In this document: piece by piece, positions 18,087 to 26,214 of the stretch
Position numbering within the stretch: position 1 is the first letter of the stretch
How the letters are laid out: each line of letters starts with the position of its first letter
Origin: Aeromicrobium sp. Root472D3
GTDB taxonomy: Bacteria > Actinomycetota > Actinomycetes > Propionibacteriales > Nocardioidaceae
Length of the DNA stretch: 64,000 nucleotides
NCBI RefSeq assembly: GCF_001426485.1
Contig: NZ_LMET01000001.1
Coordinates: 1,669,609 to 1,733,608 of the forward strand
Direction of reading: 5' to 3'
Translations under genes and position numbers: made by a program
The notes under the pieces: generated by a model
Told to the model about the DNA's origin: nothing
Seen by the model: the letters and a program-made list of their open reading frames with translations, nothing else
The model's database searches: none

Positions 18087-19424
18087 TCAGATGCCGCGGA
18101 AGCGGTTGATCTCGGTCAGGTACTTGGCCCGCTTGGCCTCGTCGCGGACGCCCAGGCCCTCCTCGGGGGCCAGGCACAGCACGCCGACCTTGCCCTGGTG
18201 GAGGTTGTGGTGGACGTCGAGCGCGGCCTGCCCGGTCTCCTCGAGCGAGTACACGCGCGACAGCGTCGGGTGCACCAGTCCCTTGTCGATCAGGCGGTTG
18301 GCCTCGAAGGCCTCGCGGTAGTTCGCGAAGTGCGAGCTCTTGATGTTCTTGAGGTTCATCCAGAGGTAGCGGTTGTCGTACTGGTGCATGTAGCCCGAGG
18401 TCGACGCGCAGGTGATGATCGTGCCGCCCTTGCGGGTGACGTAGACCGAGGCGCCGAACGTCTCGCGTCCCGGGTGCTCGAAGACGATGTCGGGGTCCTC
18501 GCCGCCCGTGAGCTCGCGGATCTTCTTGCCGAAGCGCTGCCACTCCTTGGGGTCCTGGGTGTTCTCGTCCTTCCAGAACCTGTACCCCTCGGCGGAGCGG
18601 TCGATGACGTGCTCGGCGCCCAGCGAGCGGACGATCTCGGCCTTCTCGGGCGAGGAGACGACGCACACGGGGATCGCACCGCCGTTCAGCGCCATCTGCG
18701 TCGCGTAGGAGCCGAGGCCGCCGGAGGCACCCCAGATCAGCACGACGTCGCCCTGCTTCATGTGGGCGCCGTTCTTGCTGACGAGCTGGCGGTAGGCGGT
18801 CGCGTTGACCAGGCCCGGGCTGGCGGCCTCCTCCCACGTCAGGTGGTCGGGCTTGGGCAGCAGCTGGTTGGACTTGACGATCGCGAGCTGGGCCAGGCCG
18901 CCGAAGTTGGTCTCGAAGCCCCAGATGCGCTGCTGCGGGTCCATCATCGTGTCGTCGTGGCCGTCGGGGCTCTCGAGCTCGACCGACAGGCAGTGGGCGA
19001 CGACCTCGGCGCCGGGCTTCCAGGCGTTGACGCCGGGGCCGGTGCGCAGCACGACGCCGGCCAGGTCGGAGCCGACGACGTGGTACGGCAGGTCGTGGCG
19101 CTTGGTGTACTCCGACAGGCGGCCGTAGCGCTCGAGGAAGCTGAAGGTCGACACCGGCTCGAAGATCGACGTCCACACGGTGTTGTAGTTGATCGCGCTG
19201 GCCATGACCGCCACGAGCGCCTCGCCGGGTGCGAGCTCGGGCACCGGCACGTCGTCGAGGTGCAGGCTCTTGCGGGGGTCCTTGTCGCGACTCGCGAGCC
19301 CCGCGAACATGTCGACCTCGTCCTTGTGGACGGTGATGCCCTTGTACGTCTCGGGAAGGGGGATGGCCGCGAAGTCCTCAGGGGCGGTGTCGCCGGCGAG
19401 GATGGCATCGAGGATCTGCTGCAC
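18087..19424 (-). CDS. ccrA: crotonyl-CoA carboxylase/reductase
   Basis: Reductive carboxylation of crotonyl-CoA with NADPH and CO2 to (2S)-ethylmalonyl-CoA, the defining step of the ethylmalonyl-CoA pathway. The 445-residue MDR-superfamily protein has the cofactor motif GASGGLGSYA at 232-241. All four residues reported to hold CO2 in the Kitasatospora setae enzyme are found at the same numbers: N81, F170, E171 and H365, so carboxylation and not mere reduction is expected. The GTG start follows GGAGGT with six bases spacing. The operator at 19453-19472 lies within the promoter. Its product feeds the epimerase next to it and MeaA at 3.6 kb. Confidence 0.95.
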   Translation of the reverse strand: MQQILDAILAGDTAPEDFAAIPLPETYKGITVHKDEVDMFAGLASRDKDPRKSLHLDDVPVPELAPGEALVAVMASAINYNTVWTSIFEPVSTFSFLERYGRLSEYTKRHDLPYHVVGSDLAGVVLRTGPGVNAWKPGAEVVAHCLSVELESPDGHDDTMMDPQQRIWGFETNFGGLAQLAIVKSNQLLPKPDHLTWEEAASPGLVNATAYRQLVSKNGAHMKQGDVVLIWGASGGLGSYATQMALNGGAIPVCVVSSPEKAEIVRSLGAEHVIDRSAEGYRFWKDENTQDPKEWQRFGKKIRELTGGEDPDIVFEHPGRETFGASVYVTRKGGTIITCASTSGYMHQYDNRYLWMNLKNIKSSHFANYREAFEANRLIDKGLVHPTLSRVYSLEETGQAALDVHHNLHQGKVGVLCLAPEEGLGVRDEAKRAKYLTEINRFRGI

Positions 19425-19452
19425 GGTGTACCTCCAGGTAGATATTCCGGGA

Positions 19453-19472
19453 AGGTTACCGAGTCGTAACCT
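19453..19472. promoter_or_regulatory. palindromic operator in the ccr promoter
   Basis: Perfect inverted repeat AGGTTAC-N6-GTAACCT. Read on the minus strand, its downstream half contains TAACCT, a -10 hexamer, and GTGACG lies 18 bases upstream of that as a -35 element, so the repeat fills the spacer and the -10 box. Core and spacing equal those of the meaA operator. Confidence 0.75.
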
Positions 19473-19505
19473 CGGGCGTCACCCGTCGTGACTGTGATCC
19501 AGCAC

Positions 19506-19955
19506 TCAGTGCGAGGACGCCGCCGCCGGCTCGACGAGCTCGACCAGGACCCCGCCGGCGTCCTTGGGGTGGACGAAGTTGACCCGCGAGTCGGACGTGC
19601 CGCGCTTCGGCGCGTCGTAGAGCAGGCGGACGCCGCGGTCGCGCAGGGTCGCCGAGACCGCGTCGATGTCGGCGACGCGGTAGGCGAGCTGCTGGATGCC
19701 CTGGCCGTTGCGGGCGATGAACTTCGCGATCGTCGACTCGTCGCTGAGCGGGGCCAGCAGCTGGATGCGGGTGTCGGAGTCGCCGACGGCGAGCATCGCC
19801 TCGCGGACGCCCTGCTCCTCGTTGACCTCCTCGTGCACCGAGTGCAGGCCGAACGTCGACGCGTAGAACTCGAGCGCGTCGTCGAGGTCGGGCACGGCGA
19901 TGCCGACGTGGTCGATGGTCAACAGCAGGTGCGCGGGCACGAGGGGCTCAGTCAT
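19506..19955 (-). CDS. mce: methylmalonyl/ethylmalonyl-CoA epimerase
   Basis: 149-residue vicinal-oxygen-chelate enzyme interconverting the 2S and 2R forms of methylmalonyl-CoA and, in this pathway, ethylmalonyl-CoA. Two beta-alpha-beta-beta-beta modules are visible, starting with [23 protein letters not shown] (metal ligand H) and ending with [19 protein letters not shown] (metal ligand E). Length is normal. It links Ccr, which makes the 2S form, to MeaA, which needs the 2R form. It is divergent from the acetyl-CoA acetyltransferase gene and lies upstream of ccr on the same strand, but the ccr operator between them shows ccr has its own promoter. Confidence 0.93.
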   Translation of the reverse strand: MTEPLVPAHLLLTIDHVGIAVPDLDDALEFYASTFGLHSVHEEVNEEQGVREAMLAVGDSDTRIQLLAPLSDESTIAKFIARNGQGIQQLAYRVADIDAVSATLRDRGVRLLYDAPKRGTSDSRVNFVHPKDAGGVLVELVEPAAASSH

Positions 19956-20052
19956 GCAGTGCAGCGTAGAGCAGCCTCGCGCGGGATTCAGCCCGAGCGC
20001 GGGCACGCCCGGGACGGGACGCGGGTGATCCAGCGCACACCGCGGTCGCCGG

Positions 20053-20074
20053 CACGTTACCGATGGGTAAAGTG
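20053..20074. promoter_or_regulatory. palindromic operator before acetyl-CoA acetyltransferase gene
   Basis: CACGTTAC-N6-GTAAAGTG: an inverted repeat with one mismatch per arm and the same TTAC-N6-GTAA core as at meaA and ccr. TAAAGT (20068-20073) is a TAnnnT -10 hexamer inside the right arm for the thiolase gene at 20118; a position between two divergent genes means the epimerase gene could be controlled as well. Confidence 0.65.
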
Positions 20075-20117
20075 CGGGACACCGTCTTTCCGAGACTGCC
20101 CCCAAGGAGCCCCTCCC

Positions 20118-21320
20118 ATGAACCAGTCCGCGAACCCGTCCGTCATCGTCGCCGGCGCCCGCACCCCGATCGGTCGCCTGCTGGGCGGCCTGAAGAGCCT
20201 GTCGGGCTCCGACCTGGGTGGCCTGGCCATCAAGGGCGCCCTCGAGAAGGCCGGCGTCTCCGGCGACCAGGTCGACTACGTGATCATGGGCCAGGTGCTG
20301 CAGGCCGGTGCGGGGCAGGTCCCCGCCCGCCAGGCCGCGCACAAGGGCGGCATCCCGCTCGACGTCCCGTCGCTGACGATCAACAAGGTGTGCCTGTCGG
20401 GCATCAACGCGATCGCGCTGGCCGACCAGCTGATCCGCGCCGGCGAGCACGAGATCATCGTCGCGGGTGGCCAGGAGTCGATGACGCAGGCCCCGCACAT
20501 GCTGCTGGGATCGCGCGAGGGCACCAAGTACGGCGACACCAAGCTCGTCGACCACATGGCCGCCGACGGTCTGTGGGACGCCCTGACCGATCAGGCCATG
20601 GGCGGGCTCACCGAGCAGATCAACGCCGACCAGCAGAAGTTCACCCGCGAGGAGCAGGACGCGTTCAGCGCGGCGTCGCACCAGAAGGCTGCGACGGCGC
20701 AGAAGAACGGTGTGTTCGACGAGGAGATCGTCCCGGTCGAGATCCCGACCCGCAAGGGCGACCCGGTCGTCGTCGCGGCCGACGAGGGCGTCCGCGCCGA
20801 CACGACCACCGAGTCGCTCGGCAGGCTGCGTCCGGCCTTCGACAAGAACGGCACCATCACGGCGGGATCGGCCAGCCAGATCTCCGACGGCGCCGCCGCG
20901 GTCGTCGTCATGAGCCGGGCCAAGGCCGAGGAGCTCGGCCTGTCGTGGATCGCCGAGATCGGCGCCGCGGGCGTCGTGGCGGGCCCCGACTCGAGCCTGC
21001 AGGACCAGCCCGCCAACGCGATCGCGCAGGCGTGCCGCAAGGAGGGCATCGCGCCCACCGACCTCGACCTCGTCGAGATCAACGAGGCGTTCGCGGCCGT
21101 CGGCCTGGCCAGCACCGCCGAGCTCGGCATCTCCGGCGACATCGTGAACGTCAACGGCGGTGCGATCGCGCTCGGCCACCCCATCGGTGCCAGCGGTGCC
21201 CGCATCGCGCTGCACCTCGCGCTCGAGCTCGGCCGTCGCGGCGGCGGCGTCGGCGCGGCCGCCCTGTGCGGTGGTGGCGGCCAGGGCGACGCGCTGATCC
21301 TGCGCGTCCCCGCCAAGTAG
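20118..21320 (+). CDS. acetyl-CoA acetyltransferase (thiolase)
   Basis: Condenses two acetyl-CoA to acetoacetyl-CoA, the entry to the ethylmalonyl-CoA pathway and to polyhydroxybutyrate, or runs in reverse in degradation. The 400-residue protein shows C92 in NKVCLSG (acyl-enzyme), H354 in GHPIGASG and C384 in LCGGGGQG, the three catalytic residues of biosynthetic-type thiolases; length is typical. AAGGAG stands at good distance before the ATG. The gene is followed after 22 bases by meaB and shares the operator type of ccr and meaA. Confidence 0.93.
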   Translation: MNQSANPSVIVAGARTPIGRLLGGLKSLSGSDLGGLAIKGALEKAGVSGDQVDYVIMGQVLQAGAGQVPARQAAHKGGIPLDVPSLTINKVCLSGINAIALADQLIRAGEHEIIVAGGQESMTQAPHMLLGSREGTKYGDTKLVDHMAADGLWDALTDQAMGGLTEQINADQQKFTREEQDAFSAASHQKAATAQKNGVFDEEIVPVEIPTRKGDPVVVAADEGVRADTTTESLGRLRPAFDKNGTITAGSASQISDGAAAVVVMSRAKAEELGLSWIAEIGAAGVVAGPDSSLQDQPANAIAQACRKEGIAPTDLDLVEINEAFAAVGLASTAELGISGDIVNVNGGAIALGHPIGASGARIALHLALELGRRGGGVGAAALCGGGGQGDALILRVPAK

Positions 21321-21342
21321 TCGATCGGCGACCGGACCCTCG

Positions 21343-22305
21343 ATGAGCCCCATCAGCCGCGCCACGTCCGTGGCCGACCTCGTGCAGCAGGCACGTGACG
21401 GTCAGCCACGGGCCGTGGCGCGGCTGATCTCGCTGGTCGAGGACCGGTCGCCGTCGCTGGGCGAGGTCAGCGCCGCGCTGACCCCGCTCGTGGGTCACGC
21501 CCACGTCGTCGGCATCACGGGCTCGCCGGGCGTCGGCAAGTCGACGTCGACCTCTGCGCTCGTCACCGCGCTGCGGGCCGCGGGCAGGCGGGTGGGCGTG
21601 CTGGCGGTCGACCCGACGTCCCCGTTCTCGGGTGGCGCGCTGCTGGGCGACCGGGTGCGGATGCAGGACCACGCGCTCGACGACGGCGTCTACATCCGGT
21701 CGATGGCCAGCCGGGGCCACCTCGGCGGCCTGTCGGCCACGGCCCCGCAGGCGCTGCGGGTGCTCGACGCCGCGGGGTGCGACGTCGTCCTGGTCGAGAC
21801 GGTCGGCGTGGGCCAGTCCGAGGTCGAGATCGCGGGCCTGGCCGACACGACGCTCGTGCTGCTGGCGCCCGGCATGGGCGACGGCATCCAGGCCGCGAAG
21901 GCCGGCATCCTCGAGATCGGCGACGTCTTCGTCGTCAACAAGGCCGATCGCGAGGGCGCCCAGTCGACCCGGCGCGAGCTGCGATCGGTGATCGGCATGG
22001 CCGACCGGGGCGACGACGCGTGGCGGCCGCCCGTGCTCCTGACGACCGCGACGACCGGCGACGGCGTCGACGAGGTCGTGCAGGCCGTCGCCGACCACCA
22101 CCGTCACCTCGACGCGTCGGGCGAGCTCGTGCGCCGCCGCCTGGCCCGCACGCGGCGCGAGATCGAGGCGCTGGCGCTGCTCGAGGTCAGCTCGCGGTTC
22201 GCGCACCTGTCGGGCGACGCCCGTCTCGACACGCTGGCGCAGCAGGTGCTGGACGGCGAGTCGGACCCGTTCGCGGCCGCCGCCACGCTGGTCGAGCACC
22301 TCTGA
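21343..22305 (+). CDS. meaB: MeaB-type GTPase, chaperone of B12 mutases
   Basis: G3E-family GTPase that protects acyl-CoA mutases and gates loading of adenosylcobalamin. The 320-residue protein has Walker A GSPGVGKS (residues 60-67), the DPTSPFSGGALLGDRVRM segment diagnostic of MeaB/ArgK, a switch region in VETVGVGQSE and the base-specificity motif NKAD. Length is normal. Its likely client in this window is MeaA; a methylmalonyl-CoA mutase elsewhere in the genome may share it. It forms an operon with the acetyl-CoA acetyltransferase gene. Confidence 0.93.
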   Translation: MSPISRATSVADLVQQARDGQPRAVARLISLVEDRSPSLGEVSAALTPLVGHAHVVGITGSPGVGKSTSTSALVTALRAAGRRVGVLAVDPTSPFSGGALLGDRVRMQDHALDDGVYIRSMASRGHLGGLSATAPQALRVLDAAGCDVVLVETVGVGQSEVEIAGLADTTLVLLAPGMGDGIQAAKAGILEIGDVFVVNKADREGAQSTRRELRSVIGMADRGDDAWRPPVLLTTATTGDGVDEVVQAVADHHRHLDASGELVRRRLARTRREIEALALLEVSSRFAHLSGDARLDTLAQQVLDGESDPFAAAATLVEHL

Positions 22306-22358
22306 CGGCCTCGGCGCGCCTGTCGGGGATCGGACGCGCCGTCGGTCACGATGGGACG

Positions 22359-22517
22359 GTGCTGAAAAAGGTCATCGCGCTGCTCGTCGTCGGGTTCATC
22401 ATCTACTACCTGTTGAACACCCCGGCCAGTGCCGCCGACGCCGTGAGCGACGCCTTCGGCGCGATCATGGACGCCTTCCGGCAGTTCGGCATCTTCTTCA
22501 ACGAGCTCGTCGAGTAG
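22359..22517 (+). CDS. 52-residue membrane protein
   Basis: Starts VLKKVIALLVVGFIIYYLLN, one transmembrane helix preceded by two lysines, followed by a short amphipathic tail (DAVSDAFGAIMDAFRQFGIFFNELVE). No family recognised. The GTG at 22359 follows a weak -10-like CACGAT by six bases, the spacing seen at leaderless genes here. The stop lies seven bases before the PH-domain gene, so the two are probably translated together and may act together at the membrane. Confidence 0.65.
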   Translation: MLKKVIALLVVGFIIYYLLNTPASAADAVSDAFGAIMDAFRQFGIFFNELVE

Positions 22518-22524
22518 TCCTGCC

Positions 22525-23097
22525 ATGATCCGGGCGCTGCTCGACTGGGTCCTGGAGCTGCTGCCCGATCACGACATCGACGGCAACCTGCTCCAGAACC
22601 CCACCGAGCACAAGGTCGGCGAGTACGCGCACCACCCGATCGTCTACGCGCGGGCGCTGGCCGAGCTCGCGGGCGCGCTGCTGCTGGTCGTCCTGGCGGT
22701 CATCGGCCCGGTCAGCATCGGCTGGCTGCCTCTGCTGCTCGCGGCCGGGCTCGCCGGGCACGCGGTCTACCTGTGGCTGCGCGACCGCCGCGACATCTTC
22801 GTGCTGACCGACATGCGCGTGTTCCGCGTGACGGGCATCTTCTCGACCAAGCGGGCGACGGTGCCGATCAACCGCATCCTCGACGTGACGGTCGAGCGTC
22901 CGCTCCTCGGGCGGTGGCCGTTCACGTACGGGCACATGACCTTCGAGTCGGCGGCGCAGGAGCAGGGCGTGCGGCACATCCGCTACATCGCCGACGTCGA
23001 CGTCATCGACCACGCGATCCAGAAGGTCGTGCAGGACGCCGGCCTGCGTGGCCGTCGTCCGCACGACCAGCAGCGCATCATCGACCAGCAGTACTGA
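22525..23097 (+). CDS. PH-domain (bPH2) membrane protein
   Basis: 190-residue protein of the bacterial pleckstrin-homology type 2 group. An N-terminal segment with Asp/His (LLPDHDIDGNLLQNPTEHKVGEYAHHP) is followed by two transmembrane helices (about 42-66 and 68-88) and the PH-like beta domain (RDIFVLTDMRVFRVTGIFSTKRATVPINRILDVTVERPLLGR). Function of these proteins is unknown; they are usually thought to sit at the membrane as scaffolds. It lies directly after the 52-residue membrane protein. Confidence 0.8.
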   Translation: MIRALLDWVLELLPDHDIDGNLLQNPTEHKVGEYAHHPIVYARALAELAGALLLVVLAVIGPVSIGWLPLLLAAGLAGHAVYLWLRDRRDIFVLTDMRVFRVTGIFSTKRATVPINRILDVTVERPLLGRWPFTYGHMTFESAAQEQGVRHIRYIADVDVIDHAIQKVVQDAGLRGRRPHDQQRIIDQQY

Positions 23098-23125
23098 CCG
23101 GGCGCGCGCCCGTGCGGCGGGTTCC

Positions 23126-23131
23126 TAGTAT
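23126..23131 (+). promoter_or_regulatory. -10 hexamer of leaderless gene at 23138
   Basis: TAGTAT six bases before the ATG at 23138, without a Shine-Dalgarno. Confidence 0.5.
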
Positions 23132-23137
23132 GGGGTC

Positions 23138-24055
23138 ATGAACTTCTCGCGCCCCGGTGCCATCGATCTGTCCGCACTGAAGCAGCCCGCCGCGCGTCCG
23201 GCCGCCGCCCAGGGGTCCGGTGACGCCTCCGGCAGCTCCTACGCCGTCGACATCGACGAGACGACGTTCCAGTCGGTCGCCCTCGAGGCCTCGATGTCGT
23301 ACGTCGTGGTGCTGGGCCTGTGGTCGTCGCGCTCGCCGCAGAGCGGGGCGTTCAACGACCTGATCGGCTCGGTCGTCGACTCCTACGGCGGGCAGATCAT
23401 GCTGGCGCGGGTCGACGTCGACGCGAGCCCGCAGATCGCCCAGGCGCTGCAGGCGCAGGGCGTGCCGTACGTCGCCGGGCTCGTCAAGGGCCAGCCCGTG
23501 CCGCTGTTCCAGGGCACCGTCGACGAGGCCGAGATGCGCCGCTACTTCGACGAGCTGGTGCGCATCGCCGCCGAGAACGGGCTGACGGGCCGCGCGCAGC
23601 CGACCGGCGCGGCACCCGACGCCGGCGAGCAGGAGGAGCCCGAGGACCCCCGCTTCGCGGGGGCCGAGGAGGCCTTCATGGCCAGCGACTTCGACACCGC
23701 CGTCGCCGAGTACGAGAAGCTGCGGGTGCAGTACCCGGCCGACGTCGAGGTCGCCGAGCGCCTCGCGCGGGTCAAGTGGCTGTCGCGCACCCACGGCGCC
23801 GACCTGCAGGCGGCGAGGGCTGCGGCCGCCGACCGTCCCGACGACATCGACGCCCAGATGCTGGTCGCCGACCTCGACATCAGCGGTGGCCACGTCGACG
23901 ACGCCTTCGACCGGCTCATCGGCCTGGTGCGCGCGACGTCGGGCGACGATCGCGAGCGCGTCCGCGAGCGGCTGCTCGAGCTGTTCACGGTCGTCGGCAT
24001 CGCCGATCCGTCCGTCATGACCGCGCGGCGGGCCCTCGCCACCGCCCTGTTCTGA
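23138..24055 (+). CDS. thioredoxin-like/TPR protein (CnoX-like), no active-site Cys
   Basis: 305-residue protein with a thioredoxin fold (about 35-155) followed by TPR-like helices (about 165-300; FAGAEEAFMASDFDTAVAEYEKL), the domain order of E. coli CnoX/YbbN, a chaperone-holdase that hands clients to GroEL. The position of WCGPC reads W62-SSRSP, so both redox cysteines are gone and the protein cannot work as a disulfide reductase. The protein is common in actinobacteria in this Cys-less form. The gene is probably leaderless, and an intrinsic terminator follows. Confidence 0.82.
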   Translation: MNFSRPGAIDLSALKQPAARPAAAQGSGDASGSSYAVDIDETTFQSVALEASMSYVVVLGLWSSRSPQSGAFNDLIGSVVDSYGGQIMLARVDVDASPQIAQALQAQGVPYVAGLVKGQPVPLFQGTVDEAEMRRYFDELVRIAAENGLTGRAQPTGAAPDAGEQEEPEDPRFAGAEEAFMASDFDTAVAEYEKLRVQYPADVEVAERLARVKWLSRTHGADLQAARAAAADRPDDIDAQMLVADLDISGGHVDDAFDRLIGLVRATSGDDRERVRERLLELFTVVGIADPSVMTARRALATALF

Positions 24056-24064
24056 GCCCGCGTC

Positions 24065-24090
24065 CCGGGCGGACGCGCCCGGATTCTTTT
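24065..24090 (+). terminator. terminator after CnoX-like gene
   Basis: Stem CCGGGCG/CGCCCGG with loop GACG, followed by ATTCTTTT; starts ten bases after the stop codon. Confidence 0.8.
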
Positions 24091-24190
24091 CGTCCGCCGT
24101 CGTGGTGTCGTCGCACGGGATCGCAGGGCTTCTGAGGGTATGGTCGGGGCGGCGTCACCACCGGCGGTGGCCCGCACAGGAAGAGTGTCG

Positions 24191-25222
24191 ATGCGGACGT
24201 GGTGGGGCTGGGCGCTGTCGGTGCTCGGCGTGCTGCTCGCGGCGGCCGGCGCGGCGGTCATGGTCGTCCTGGGGCCCGACAGCCGGCTCTCGACCGGCCC
24301 GCACGCGATCGAGACCGACGACATCGCGGTCGTGACGGCGCCCGAGGTCATCCGCTGGGCCGACGTCAAGATCGACGTCCGGGCCGAGCTGCCGGCACGC
24401 AAGCCCGTGTTCATCGGCCTCGGCAACACCGTCGACGTGCGGAGCTACCTGGCCGAGACCCGGCGGCTCGAGGTGACGTCGTTCGACCGGCCGTGGACGA
24501 TCACGACCCGCGCCGTCGACGGTGCGCCCGCCCTGCCGGGTGCGCCGACGGCGCTCGACTGGTGGATCGCGACGTCGGAGCCCCGGCTGGGCGGTGCGAC
24601 GCTGAGCGCCCGGCTGCCGGACGAGTCGGTCTCGCTGGCGATCCTGTCGGTCGGCTCGTCGAACCTGGCGGGCCTCGAGGTGACGCTGGCGTACGGCGTC
24701 AACAACGGCTTCCTCAAGGGCGCGTCGACGTCGCTGCTGGGGCTGGCGGTGCTCTGGGTCGGCGTCCTCGCGATCCGCTCGCGACGGCGCGACGAGCCGG
24801 ACGGGGACGACCTCGGCGACGACCTCGAGGAGGAGGTCGTCTACGTGTACGTCGACGACGACGGGGTCGAGCACGAGATCTCCGCCGAGGAGGCCGCCGA
24901 CCTCGAGGTCGTCGACGAGATCGGTGCGGACGACGACCCGCCGCGGCCGGCGCCCGGCGCCGACACCGAGCCGGAGCCGGAGCCGGAGCCGGAGCCCGTG
25001 CCGACCGTGCCGCAGGTCGTCGTTCCGGGCGTGCTGACGGCCGCCGACATCGCCGCCGGCCGCGACCGCCCGCGGCCCGCACCGGACCCCCATCCCGAGC
25101 CCGAGCGCGTCGTCTACGTCTTCGTCGACGAGGACGGCGTCGAGCACGAGGTCGGCGAGGACGAGCTCGCCGAGTTCGAGGTCGTCGACGACGAGACGGA
25201 CGACGGAGGGGGCAGGCCGTGA
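24191..25222 (+). CDS. two-pass membrane protein with acidic C-terminal repeats
   Basis: Unrecognised 343-residue protein. A first helix at about 8-28, an outer domain of beta character (30-175; TDDIAVVTAPEVIRWADVKIDVRAE), and a second helix at 180-196 followed by SRRRDE. The remaining 145 residues should be cytoplasmic and hold two copies of a 28-residue unit, VVYVYVDDDGVEHEISAEEA and VVYVFVDEDGVEHEVGEDEL (starting at 216 and 307), separated by a Pro/Glu linker with PEPEPEPEP. ATG 24191 with GGAAGAG upstream is preferred over an earlier in-frame start. The stop overlaps the lipoprotein gene by four bases. Confidence 0.65.
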   Translation: MRTWWGWALSVLGVLLAAAGAAVMVVLGPDSRLSTGPHAIETDDIAVVTAPEVIRWADVKIDVRAELPARKPVFIGLGNTVDVRSYLAETRRLEVTSFDRPWTITTRAVDGAPALPGAPTALDWWIATSEPRLGGATLSARLPDESVSLAILSVGSSNLAGLEVTLAYGVNNGFLKGASTSLLGLAVLWVGVLAIRSRRRDEPDGDDLGDDLEEEVVYVYVDDDGVEHEISAEEAADLEVVDEIGADDDPPRPAPGADTEPEPEPEPEPVPTVPQVVVPGVLTAADIAAGRDRPRPAPDPHPEPERVVYVFVDEDGVEHEVGEDELAEFEVVDDETDDGGGRP

Positions 25223-26193
25223 GGCGGACGATCGTGGCACTCGCGTGCTCGCTGGCGCTGACGGCCTGCGCCGTCCCGCACGAGCGCGACGACCTGACCC
25301 CGCGCAAGACCGCGGCCAGCACGGACACCGTGACCACGGTGATCGACCGCTACCGCGAGGTGCGCAGCTCGGCTGTCGCGCTGCTCGACCCGAAGCCGCT
25401 GTCGACCGTCGAGACGGGCGCCGTGCTGGCGATCGACTCCGGCTCGTTCGCGGTGTCGCAGGGCTCGTCCACGACGCAGGAGGGCGACACGGCGGACGTC
25501 GAGGTCACCGACGTCGAGGTGCCGCGCTTCACGAAGTACCCGCTGTGGTTCAGCGCCGTGGTGCGCGACCGGCAGCTGGGGGTCAACCGCGTGCAGGTGT
25601 TCGAGCGGGCGTCGTCGGTCGACCCGTGGCTGCTGACCGCGAGCCCCGAGACGCTCTCCGGCACCGAGCTGCCCGCGATCCGCCGCGCCGACGGGGCCGC
25701 CCGCACCGTCGGGGCCGATGACGGCGTCGGCATGGCGATGTCGCCCCAGGAGGCGGCCGACGCCTACGCGGCCGTGCTGGCCGACCCGGGAGCCGAGCAG
25801 TCGGCCACGATCGCGGACGACTCGTTCATCAAGCAGATGCGCACGACCGCCGCGACGAATGCCGATCTCGAGAACGTGACCTTCAGCCAGACGTGGGAGG
25901 CGCAGGACGTCCAGTACGCCCTGCGCACCGGCGACGGGGGAGCCCTGGCGTTCGTGACGCTGCTGCGCAAGGACACCTACACCGTCGCCGACGGGCTGAC
26001 GGTCACGTGGCCCGAGGGCTCGCCGCAGCGCGCGTTCCTGTCGGAGGGCATCTCGGGCTCGGGCACCCTCAGCTACCTGCACCAGGTGCTGCTGTACCTG
26101 CCGGGCGGAGCCGGCGAGCCGCGGGCCCTGGGCCAGTACGGCGGCGTCGTCGGCGGCGAGGGCGGTCAGGGCGGCGGCGGCGCCACCGGCTGA
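25219..26193 (+). CDS. lipoprotein, unknown
   Basis: 324-residue lipoprotein, lipobox LTAC in MRRTIVALACSLALTACAVP (GTG start). The body has a stretch of mixed character (TVIDRYREVRSSAVALLDPKPLSTVETGAVL, later MAMSPQEAADAYAAVLADPGAEQS) and ends in a Gly-rich tail (GGVVGGEGGQGGGGATG). No family assigned. The start overlaps the stop of the two-pass membrane protein gene by GTGA, so the two are made in equal amounts and may form a complex, with the outer domain of the membrane protein facing the lipoprotein. It converges on the GNAT-Nudix gene. Confidence 0.65.
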   Translation: MRRTIVALACSLALTACAVPHERDDLTPRKTAASTDTVTTVIDRYREVRSSAVALLDPKPLSTVETGAVLAIDSGSFAVSQGSSTTQEGDTADVEVTDVEVPRFTKYPLWFSAVVRDRQLGVNRVQVFERASSVDPWLLTASPETLSGTELPAIRRADGAARTVGADDGVGMAMSPQEAADAYAAVLADPGAEQSATIADDSFIKQMRTTAATNADLENVTFSQTWEAQDVQYALRTGDGGALAFVTLLRKDTYTVADGLTVTWPEGSPQRAFLSEGISGSGTLSYLHQVLLYLPGGAGEPRALGQYGGVVGGEGGQGGGGATG

Positions 26194-26214
26194 CGGTCGC
26201 CCCGACGGGTCACG

